Shown one piece after another: positions 1 to 5,925 of a stretch of DNA of 8,604 nucleotides. Made by a program: the position numbers and the translations under genes. The stretch comes from an uncultured Bacteriovorax sp. (GTDB lineage: Bacteria > Bdellovibrionota > Bacteriovoracia > Bacteriovoracales > Bacteriovoracaceae). Positions within the stretch are counted from its first letter, which is position 1, and each line of letters starts with the position of its first letter. The stretch spans positions 1-8,604 of the forward strand of contig CAMLRB010000147.1 in NCBI GenBank assembly GCA_946482295.1, in the 5' to 3' direction. The notes under the pieces were generated by a model, which ran no database searches, was not told the DNA's origin, and saw nothing but the letters and a program-made list of their open reading frames with translations.

Positions 1-95
1 ATTTTTTCTTTATATAAACTTTAGCTTAATTTCGCGCACATAAATAGATTTTTCAAACGATAAAGCTGTAAAGTTTACGTCGTTTTGAGGAGTTT
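1..95 (+). promoter_or_regulatory. Upstream region and ribosome binding site of the acyltransferase gene
   Basis: No gene is visible here. A TATAAA hexamer lies at 13-18, but its -35 partner would fall outside the window, so the promoter cannot be confirmed. An 11-bp dyad (GTAAAGTTTAC, 68-78) sits 17 bp before the start codon and could be an operator or chance. A good Shine-Dalgarno sequence, GAGGAG at 87-92, lies 3 nt before the ATG at 96 and fixes that start. Confidence 0.35.
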
Positions 96-1226
96 ATGAA
101 CAAATCACAAATCGTTTACCTAACAGTCTTAAGAGGAATTGCCTCTCTATGGGTCGGTCTTCACCATGCTATTATCAGCTTTAAGCACATGAACACACAC
201 TCGTTGAAAATACTTTCAGTCATTGCCTATAAAGGATGGCTCGGTGTAGATCTATTTTTTATTCTGAGCGGTTTTATTCTAGCTTATGCTTATCAAAACA
301 AAGTTCTTACTTTCAATTGGCAGCATCTTTGGGATTTTTTCGTCAATCGCCTTATTCGTATTTTACCTGTTCACTTTTTTGTGATGTTAACATTCGGTGG
401 AATTGTGGCCTTTTTGATAAAGGTCAAAATATTCAAAGATGTTTCCGAGCAGTTCACACTAAATAATTTCCTTGAACAATTTTTTCTTCTGCATGGAATT
501 GGCCTATTTTTTCCTCAGGGTTGGAATGTTCCTACTTGGTCCATCAGTTCAGAGCTTCTCGCTTATAGTCTGTTTCCTCTATTCTTCCTTGTTGCAGTAA
601 GAATAAATTCAATCTGGAAAGAAATATCATCGCTTATTTTTATTTTTGTCGGCACTGTTATACTGGGATGGTTTTTAAATAATGGAACGAAGTTTATGTT
701 GGATTATCACTTGACCAGCGTAAGAGTTCTAAGTGAATTCCTCATGGGCATTCTGCTTTATCGGCTTTACATCAGAGTAAAAAAACATTCTCTGTTTTTA
801 TTGCCCGCAATATTAGCACTTTGCTGTCTAATTCTTCAGCCTTTTTTTATCACTAATTCTTTTTATGATTTTTTGTACCTGATTTATTTTCTTGTAATCA
901 TCTTCTGTCTTGCTCTTGTACCAAGAGTACATAAAATTCCCTTCTTCTGTTATCTCGGCGAAATCTCCTATAGCTTTTATCTCATCCATTCGATTACCAT
1001 CATTGGTCTTAATCAACTCCTTATCAAAGCGAGCATAACGACCATTCATCCTCTGATTATTCTTGCCCTTTTTTTTGCACTATCGCTGTCTGCAGCAACA
1101 ATACTTTATGAATATGTGGAAGTACCTGCCAAAAAAATTCTTTCACATCAGTGGCAGCAATTTTCGTTTTCAGATTTAATCAGGAAACCCACTGATGTTT
1201 ATAGACGACATTTTCGCGCTGGGTGA
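96..1226 (+). CDS. Acyltransferase family 3 membrane protein (OafA/YrhL-like)
   Basis: This is a 376-residue integral-membrane acyltransferase of the acyltransferase-3 superfamily, which moves acyl (often acetyl) groups onto sugars of surface polysaccharide, LPS or other envelope glycans. The N-terminal signature is present: LRGIASLWVGLHH at residues 12-24, with R13 and H23/H24 at the expected catalytic places. It is followed by GWLGVDLFFILSGFI (47-61), NRLIRILPVHFF (84-95) and NVPTWSISSELLAYSLFP (144-161), all typical family blocks, then about ten hydrophobic segments. A GEISYSFYLIHS block near 290 and a YEYVEVPAKK block near the end complete the fold. Length is normal for the membrane domain alone; there is no SGNH extension. 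GAGGAG precedes the ATG. The 3' end overlaps the opposing SRAP gene by 47 bp. The acceptor substrate cannot be told from sequence, and no sugar-pathway gene is in view. Confidence 0.9.
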   Translation: MNKSQIVYLTVLRGIASLWVGLHHAIISFKHMNTHSLKILSVIAYKGWLGVDLFFILSGFILAYAYQNKVLTFNWQHLWDFFVNRLIRILPVHFFVMLTFGGIVAFLIKVKIFKDVSEQFTLNNFLEQFFLLHGIGLFFPQGWNVPTWSISSELLAYSLFPLFFLVAVRINSIWKEISSLIFIFVGTVILGWFLNNGTKFMLDYHLTSVRVLSEFLMGILLYRLYIRVKKHSLFLLPAILALCCLILQPFFITNSFYDFLYLIYFLVIIFCLALVPRVHKIPFFCYLGEISYSFYLIHSITIIGLNQLLIKASITTIHPLIILALFFALSLSAATILYEYVEVPAKKILSHQWQQFSFSDLIRKPTDVYRRHFRAG

Positions 1227-1920
1227 GCAGATCATAGATGTCCTCTCTTTTGGAATGCGAAGGATTCAGCCATTCATCAATTTTATCTTGCCTTAGAAAA
1301 ATCGGACATCGATCATGTCCCATGCGTTCAATCTCAGGTGGAGGACCATCTGTAATAATAGCAAAAGATTTAAATTGAATTGATCCGTCTTTAGATATCC
1401 ATTCATCCCATAAGCAAGGGGCCCACATTATTTCGCGTTCTTCAGGCGAAAAAGCGATGAGTTTAGGTTTTTGGTCATCGCCCTGAACCCATTCAAAAAA
1501 ACGAACGAATGGAATAATTCCGTGTTGGCGCATGAATAGAGGAAGCCATGTTTGTCTGGTTTCGAGGGCATCAATGCGGGCATTGAAGACATTATATTTC
1601 GACGGAATTTCCTCTTTTGAGCCCTGAGGACGAATGCGATATCGCATGGGCATCATCACGCGTTCATCTTTTTTTTGAATGATGACATTGCTGAAATAAT
1701 TTGAAAAAAGTCGCCCATCTTCAGCGGGCACTTTAAAAGGTAATGTTCTTTTTTTCTCAGAATGTTTAAGTCCCATGAGACGATTGAGTTCAGCACTCTC
1801 TCGCTCTCGCTGCATTTTTAACAGATGTTGAAAACGCATCGACTCAGATGCATCAATCATAGCACCAAAATAATCTGATAACTTATTGATATTTTTGTCA
1901 ATCTCAATAGAAAAGCAGAT
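1180..1920 (-). CDS. SRAP/YedK-type abasic-site DNA-protein crosslink protein with non-canonical ATC start
   Basis: SRAP (YedK/HMCES) proteins use the N-terminal Cys2, exposed after Met removal, to crosslink covalently to abasic sites in single-stranded DNA and protect them. The first ATG in frame (1858-1860) would give 226 residues but lose Cys2 and the first strand. Reading upstream in frame, without a stop, gives a family-like start, (M)CFSIEIDKNINKLS, from an ATC codon at 1918-1920. A perfect GGAGG (1926-1930) lies 5 nt before it. The next in-frame codon of note is a TAG stop farther upstream, and no ATG, GTG or TTG lies between. The full protein is then 246 residues with C2, N113 (NAR), E143 (FFEW) and H202 (GHDRCP) at the places of the YedK active-site residues Cys2, Asn75, Glu105 and His160. 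The ATG at 1860 has no good Shine-Dalgarno sequence. The gene is divergent from umuDC, pointing to a shared DNA-damage role. Family is sure; the ATC start is an inference. Confidence 0.85.
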   Translation of the reverse strand: MCFSIEIDKNINKLSDYFGAMIDASESMRFQHLLKMQRERESAELNRLMGLKHSEKKRTLPFKVPAEDGRLFSNYFSNVIIQKKDERVMMPMRYRIRPQGSKEEIPSKYNVFNARIDALETRQTWLPLFMRQHGIIPFVRFFEWVQGDDQKPKLIAFSPEEREIMWAPCLWDEWISKDGSIQFKSFAIITDGPPPEIERMGHDRCPIFLRQDKIDEWLNPSHSKREDIYDLLTQRENVVYKHQWVS

Positions 1921-1925
1921 AGAGG

Positions 1926-1930
1926 CCTCC
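1926..1930 (-). promoter_or_regulatory. Shine-Dalgarno sequence that decides the SRAP start
   Basis: GGAGG on the minus strand, 5 nt before ATC (1918-1920) and 65 nt before the first in-frame ATG. Its spacing is ideal for the ATC and useless for the ATG, which is the main argument for the ATC start. It is embedded in the 8-bp palindrome GAGGCCTC (1922-1929). Confidence 0.7.
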
Positions 1931-1935
1931 GAAAA

Positions 1936-1957
1936 GAATTGCGTAATTCTTGCGTAA
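1936..1957. promoter_or_regulatory. Candidate operator: direct repeat plus dyad in the SRAP-umuDC divergent region
   Basis: TTGCGTAA occurs twice, at 1939-1946 and 1950-1957, 11 bp apart (about one helical turn). The first copy lies inside a dyad, GAATT-GCGT-AATTC (1936-1949). The first copy covers the -35 box of the umuD promoter and the second fills the spacer, so a bound protein would block RNA polymerase; it could also control the divergent SRAP gene. A LexA-type repressor is the natural suspect because of the genes served, but the sequence is not the E. coli LexA box, nor TTAC-N3-GTAA, which I recall as the Bdellovibrio site. Confidence 0.5.
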
Positions 1958-1966
1958 GTCTATAAT
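1939..1966 (+). promoter_or_regulatory. Sigma70-type promoter of umuDC
   Basis: The -35 box TTGCGT (1939-1944) and a perfect TATAAT -10 box (1961-1966) are separated by 16 bp. The -10 box ends 6 nt before the ATG at 1973, so transcription should begin at or within a base or two of that A. No Shine-Dalgarno sequence fits in the gap. The message is therefore predicted to be leaderless if the ATG is the start. Confidence 0.75.
1959..1964 (-). promoter_or_regulatory. Possible -10 box for the divergent SRAP gene
   Basis: TATAGA on the minus strand overlaps the umuD TATAAT, so the two promoters would be superimposed and mutually exclusive. The best -35 candidate is TTTGCA (1980-1985, spacer 15), which is weak. 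The predicted transcript would start near 1950, giving a roughly 30-nt leader that includes the GGAGG. Confidence 0.3.
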
Positions 1967-1972
1967 GATCCC

Positions 1973-2443
1973 ATGGAAATGCAAAAAGTACAAACTCACC
2001 TTCTTGATCTTACCTCAAATATTGTGGGAATCGAACTCCCCGTTCACTTAGGTCCCTTAACAGAGTACCCGACTTTACTCTCTAAACTTTCGTGCGGACT
2101 TTTTGGAATCAGTGATGATTTCATCGAGAAGTATCAGAGTCTCGATACGCTTTTTATTAAAAACAAATTTTCTACATTTTTTTTCGAAGCGGCCGGTGAT
2201 TCAATGGAGCCAACTATTTTTCCCGGACAAATATTAATCGTCGATCGTTCACGCACTGATTTTCATGGAAGAGTCTGTGTTATTTGTCTCGAAGATAAAA
2301 TGATTTGTAAACGTGTTCTCCAGAAAGGAAATGCAGTCATTCTTCGTTCAGACAATCCCAAACATAAAGACATCGTTGTCGAAAATAATGAAAATCTAAA
2401 TTTCTGGGGAGTAGTTATTGCGAACGCTGGATTCATCAAATGA
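1973..2443 (+). CDS. umuD: UmuD-like self-cleaving subunit of DNA polymerase V
   Basis: S24 (LexA/UmuD) family. RecA-stimulated self-cleavage produces UmuD', which joins UmuC to form Pol V for translesion synthesis. The cleavage site is Cys41-Gly42 (LSCGLF), the nucleophile Ser77 (AAGDSM) and the general base Lys113 (ICKRVL). Cys-to-Ser spacing is 36 residues, as in E. coli UmuD (C24, S60), and Ser-to-Lys is 36 against 37. The protein is 156 residues, about 17 longer than E. coli UmuD, all at the N-terminus. Two starts compete. ATG 1973 sits at the predicted transcription start (leaderless). GTG 2024 would give exactly 23 residues before Cys, matching E. coli, but has no Shine-Dalgarno sequence. 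I keep ATG 1973 because of the promoter geometry. It overlaps umuC by ATGA. Function is clear; the start is not. Confidence 0.9.
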   Translation: MEMQKVQTHLLDLTSNIVGIELPVHLGPLTEYPTLLSKLSCGLFGISDDFIEKYQSLDTLFIKNKFSTFFFEAAGDSMEPTIFPGQILIVDRSRTDFHGRVCVICLEDKMICKRVLQKGNAVILRSDNPKHKDIVVENNENLNFWGVVIANAGFIK

Positions 2444-3711
2444 GTGAGCGCATTTTTGCGTTAATCGATTGTAATTCTTTTTATTGCTCATGCGAGAGAC
2501 TCTTTCGTCCTGATCTTCGCAATCGTCCAGTGGGCGTCTTGAGCAACAATGATGGGTGTTTTGTCTCGCGTACCAATGAATTGAAAAAGATTGGCGTTCA
2601 AATGGGAGAACCCTATTTTAAAGTCAAGGCCCTTTGTGAAAAGCATAAGGTCGCCGTTTTCTCTGCCAATTTTTCACTCTATACCAATATCTCTGATCGC
2701 GTGATGAATACACTGTTTGATTTCACACCCAATCTTGAGGTGTACTCGGTCGACGAAGCTTTTTTGGATCTATCCAATCTTCCCTACAAAGATCTTGTAG
2801 ATTATTGCCGGCACATCAAAGAAGTCGTTGAACGAAACACGGGCATTCCCGTTGGGATCGGCATTGGGCGAACAAAAGTTCTTGCGAAACTTGCCAATAG
2901 GATTGCCAAAAAAGACGAAAGAACTCGCGGAGTCTTCAGTGTTCTAGAAAAAGAAAATCTAGAATACGCACTCAATAAAGTCGAAATTGGAGATGTCTGG
3001 GGCATTGGCCGCCAAAGCACCATTAAAATGAAAATACTCGGCATTCATAAAGCAGTTGATTTGCGAAACTATAAAAATGAACCGCTCATTCAAAAACAAT
3101 TCACGAAAGTCGGAAGAATGATTCAGGATGAATTGAGAGAAATTTCTTGTTTTCCTCTCAATGATGAAACACCTAAGAAAAAAGAAATTGTCTGTAGTCG
3201 AACATTTGGTGTTCCCGTTTTTGATCTGAATTCACTTCGTGAGTCAGTTGCTTGCTACGTCAGCCTTGCTTGCGAAAAACTGCGAAAGCAGTCTTCAGTC
3301 TGCCAGGAAGTCGAAGTTTACGTGCGCACCAATCCGTTCAAAGAAGTTCCTCAATATGTCCGAGTTGGTTCAGCGCTACTTGAAAGTCCAACTTGCGATA
3401 CTAGAAAAATCATCCGTGAGGCCTGGCGAATTCTCGATGAGATTTTTATTTCGGGCTATGAATATAAAAAAGCACTCGTAAAACTTGGCCGCATTCAAGA
3501 TGCCAATGAACATCAAGTTTCGCTTTTCGGAAATAACGACAGCGAAGATGATTTAGAACTGATGCGCGTAATGGATAAAATAAATGCGCGAGAAGGTCAT
3601 GAAACACTCAAAATCGCTGCTTGTGGTGTGAACAAAGAAGCGTGGTACATGAAACAAATTCTCAAATCGCAGCGATTTGTGAGTGGTTGGTCAGAACTCA
3701 AGAAAGTTTAA
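2440..3711 (+). CDS. umuC: UmuC-like Y-family DNA polymerase (Pol V catalytic subunit)
   Basis: A 423-residue Y-family polymerase, almost the same length as E. coli UmuC (422). It copies across damaged template bases as UmuD'2C with RecA. Palm and fingers occupy about residues 5-110. The metal-binding acids are D10 (FALIDCNSFY) and D105-E106 (YSVDEAF), and VLSNNDGC (33-40) is a hallmark of UmuC rather than DinB. Helix-hairpin-helix thumb residues include the VWGIGRQS block near 190. The little-finger domain follows, then the beta-clamp-binding pentapeptide QVSLF at 359-363. The C-terminal tail (WYMKQ...GWSELKKV) matches the UmuC-specific DUF4113 region. ATG 2440 overlaps the umuD stop by 4 bp, so translation is probably coupled. 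The stop lies 2 bp from the stop of the opposing P450 gene. Confidence 0.95.
   Translation: MSERIFALIDCNSFYCSCERLFRPDLRNRPVGVLSNNDGCFVSRTNELKKIGVQMGEPYFKVKALCEKHKVAVFSANFSLYTNISDRVMNTLFDFTPNLEVYSVDEAFLDLSNLPYKDLVDYCRHIKEVVERNTGIPVGIGIGRTKVLAKLANRIAKKDERTRGVFSVLEKENLEYALNKVEIGDVWGIGRQSTIKMKILGIHKAVDLRNYKNEPLIQKQFTKVGRMIQDELREISCFPLNDETPKKKEIVCSRTFGVPVFDLNSLRESVACYVSLACEKLRKQSSVCQEVEVYVRTNPFKEVPQYVRVGSALLESPTCDTRKIIREAWRILDEIFISGYEYKKALVKLGRIQDANEHQVSLFGNNDSEDDLELMRVMDKINAREGHETLKIAACGVNKEAWYMKQILKSQRFVSGWSELKKV
3663..3679 (-). terminator. Possible weak terminator hairpin for the P450 operon, inside umuC
   Basis: A perfect 8-bp inverted repeat (CAAATCGC / GCGATTTG) with a single-base centre lies 35-51 bp past the P450 stop in the minus direction. 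It is followed on that strand by only a broken T-rich stretch (AATTTGTTT). It would end transcripts entering umuC from the 3' side. The stem is short, the loop must open by pairs, and the site codes for UmuC residues, so chance is quite possible. Confidence 0.25.
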
Positions 3712-3715
3712 ACTT
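3704..3715. repeat. 12-bp perfect palindrome spanning the umuC and P450 stop codons
   Basis: AAGTTTAAACTT covers the TAA of umuC (3709-3711) and two bases of the opposing TAA of the P450 gene (3714-3716). With no loop and no GC stem it is not a normal terminator. It explains how two convergent genes can end within 2 bp of each other: both use the same symmetric element as their last codons. Confidence 0.6.
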
Positions 3716-5915
3716 ACTCCAGCACATCTCCATCGTCTTCTCCGGAAGATTCAAATGGAGTCCATTTCTTTTTGAAGAAAATGTGCTGATAGTATTTATC
3801 AGCAAGTGGATCGATTTTAATTTTTTTATTATCCATACACTTGCGATAAGCAGCTTCGTCCGGTTTCCCAAGAAGGATCGCATTTTTTCCAATGCATGTT
3901 CTGAAACTCCATTCTAGGCGTGTATAGAACAATGCTTGTTCTGCACTCATCTCATCTGTCACTGGAAAAGCGCTTGCCGACATAGGATTACGATGGGCCA
4001 TTCTAAAAGTTGCACGATCGTAAAACTTCATGTCTTCTTCAAATTCAAATCCTGTGTTTATCCCTGCCTTTTCAGGTTCAGGAACTTTTGTGAGATCTAG
4101 AGGGTCACCAAATATTTCAGTCTTAAAAAAGAAATTTTCATTGGCAGAAAGTTCACTTTTACAACGTTGATACTTCTCTTTGTAACCATCACTCTTGACG
4201 TCTTTAATACAGTGATGGAACTTTTCAGGAAGTCGACATATAAAAAGATCTTCAATTTCACGGACTGTAAACTGCCCTTTAAGATTCTTAAGAATGGGAC
4301 CGAAGGTATTTTTAAATGTACTGAGTGAATCATAATTACTTAAACATTTTCGATAGAAAACACGATCATAATCCATAAGATAATCCTCAAAAGCAAAACG
4401 AGGATCAGCAATCGTTAAGCGCCCTTTTTCTCTTTTGCCGTTAAATTCTACGACAAAACTTTCAGGAAAGGGACTTTTCGCCCAATCGCGATTTTCTTCA
4501 AGTGGAGCAATATTATCATCGTGATTAACGACACCAATCGCTCCATCAATGAGACGAAGTCCATCAAGATTCATCAGTCCTTTTAATATTTCAGGTACAA
4601 GAATCTCAGCGATGCGATCACCTAGACATTTGTGGTGACCGAATCCAAAATGAAGATAAGGCGTATCCGGCGATTGAATACCTGAACGATCGACGCGAAA
4701 ATTATTTGGACGATTGACTCTTCTTTCGTCAAACATGGCCGAGATAACAGAAGAGACAACCATCTGTCCTTTTTTAATTTTTGTTTCACGCGAAGTTTCT
4801 TTGGCGATTACATAATCTTCTTCCGCATAACGAACAAGAACTGTATTGACCGGTTTGAACCGAAGAGCTTCCCAGACAAAACGATCAAAAAGAGCATCAT
4901 TTCCATCTTGCAGGGCCTGGCGGGCCTTTGCATAGACATTCGGATTTTTGAGAAAGAATTCGAGGACATTCACAATCGCAGCTTGTGTTGTCTCGACTCC
5001 ACCCACGAGTGTCCCAATGAGATTGGTGCGAACACGGCCGTCATAAAAATTCAACATTTCACCTTCTGGAACGTTGGCCTTCATCAGTCGTGCAAGAACT
5101 GTGTCTTCTTGAAGATAAGATTCATCTTCACGTTTTTTGCTCATAAGTTTCTTTAAGTGTGCATGCATTTCAGCACCCACTTCCAGACCTTTTTCATGAT
5201 AATGTTTTTTATTTATAACATTATGGAAAAAACTGTATTGAGAATACTTTGACCAGCGATACATTGTTCTTAAATCTGGACCTTTTAAACCAAAGTAATT
5301 TTCTACCAACTGAAGTGGAACCTTTCTAGCTAGAGCGTTCACAACTTCGATTCGTCCATTCACCTGCCCTTCTTCAATCGCTTGTTTGGTAAGATCACGA
5401 ACCATAGTTCGGATTTTTGGAAGGTCTTCGTGTTTGAGCATTGACCTCATCCAGGCCTTTTCTTTATTCACATCAGCGTGATCATGGGCCAACATAAATT
5501 TTCCTACACTCTGATCCATTTTGTGGCGGTAATAGCGAGTTGAAAAAATCTTCGACTGACTTAATACCTCTCGCACATCTTCATCTAAAGAAAGAATAAC
5601 AGTCTTTTCTTTTCCAAGGTCATCATCAATGAATTTTTTAGAACCTTTGACGGTATTAATTTCATAAATCGGTTTTTCCGATCTAAGCTTTTCAAAAAGT
5701 GGGATCGGATTTTCAAGTGACCACTTAAAAAAGGTGAATACATCATGCTGTCCAAAGAGTGTGGCGATGCTCATCCCTTCCATTTCTTTAAAGAAATCTT
5801 TTCCTTCCAGCTCGGCCGGAATTTCGACATACTTACTCGCAACATTTCTTTCAGGTGTCGGCGTTGAACATGCCGTAAGGGAAAGAAGAGTGATCACAGC
5901 GATTGCCTTTCTCAT
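3714..5915 (-). CDS. Exported lipoprotein cytochrome P450 with Cys-containing C-terminal extension
   Basis: A 733-residue protein starting with a lipoprotein signal peptide: charged MRK, a hydrophobic core, then LTAC with Cys16 as the lipidated residue. Ser at +2 suggests the outer membrane. Residues ~60-490 are a cytochrome P450: C-helix region AWMRSML (154-160), I-helix GGVETT (305-310) keeping the acid-alcohol pair E308-T309, K-helix ExxR E349-R352 (EALR), FRVDR (406-410), and the haem loop FGFGHHKCLG (423-432) with C430 as thiolate ligand. All core P450 elements are intact. Residues ~500-733 resemble no domain I know and hold six cysteines (524, 560, 569, 585, 674, 693), with recurring YRKC/YQRC segments that suggest disulphide-linked helical hairpins. 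A typical bacterial P450 is about 400 residues and cytosolic, so the anchor and tail are both odd. The ATG has AGGA 8 nt upstream and lies 10 bp after the di-haem cytochrome stop. The substrate and electron donor are unknown; the operon partner is a candidate donor or co-enzyme. Confidence 0.88.
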   Translation of the reverse strand: MRKAIAVITLLSLTACSTPTPERNVASKYVEIPAELEGKDFFKEMEGMSIATLFGQHDVFTFFKWSLENPIPLFEKLRSEKPIYEINTVKGSKKFIDDDLGKEKTVILSLDEDVREVLSQSKIFSTRYYRHKMDQSVGKFMLAHDHADVNKEKAWMRSMLKHEDLPKIRTMVRDLTKQAIEEGQVNGRIEVVNALARKVPLQLVENYFGLKGPDLRTMYRWSKYSQYSFFHNVINKKHYHEKGLEVGAEMHAHLKKLMSKKREDESYLQEDTVLARLMKANVPEGEMLNFYDGRVRTNLIGTLVGGVETTQAAIVNVLEFFLKNPNVYAKARQALQDGNDALFDRFVWEALRFKPVNTVLVRYAEEDYVIAKETSRETKIKKGQMVVSSVISAMFDERRVNRPNNFRVDRSGIQSPDTPYLHFGFGHHKCLGDRIAEILVPEILKGLMNLDGLRLIDGAIGVVNHDDNIAPLEENRDWAKSPFPESFVVEFNGKREKGRLTIADPRFAFEDYLMDYDRVFYRKCLSNYDSLSTFKNTFGPILKNLKGQFTVREIEDLFICRLPEKFHHCIKDVKSDGYKEKYQRCKSELSANENFFFKTEIFGDPLDLTKVPEPEKAGINTGFEFEEDMKFYDRATFRMAHRNPMSASAFPVTDEMSAEQALFYTRLEWSFRTCIGKNAILLGKPDEAAYRKCMDNKKIKIDPLADKYYQHIFFKKKWTPFESSGEDDGDVLE

Positions 5916-5925
5916 GGTCTTATTC

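Noticed and set aside
236..466. Open frame of 76 codons inside the acyltransferase gene
   Set aside because: Lies wholly within a well-supported gene in a different frame and its translation shows no recognisable domain.
1939..1957. LexA box upstream of umuD
   Set aside because: Neither the E. coli CTGT-N8-ACAG form nor TTAC-N3-GTAA is present; only a repeat of TTGCGTAA is seen, so I call it a candidate operator of unknown regulator.
3704..3715. Bidirectional terminator at the palindrome
   Set aside because: It has no loop, no GC stem and no flanking T-run on either strand.
4908..5156. Plus-strand open frame of 82 codons opposite the P450
   Set aside because: Antisense shadow of the conserved P450 I-helix region; its translation shows no recognisable domain.
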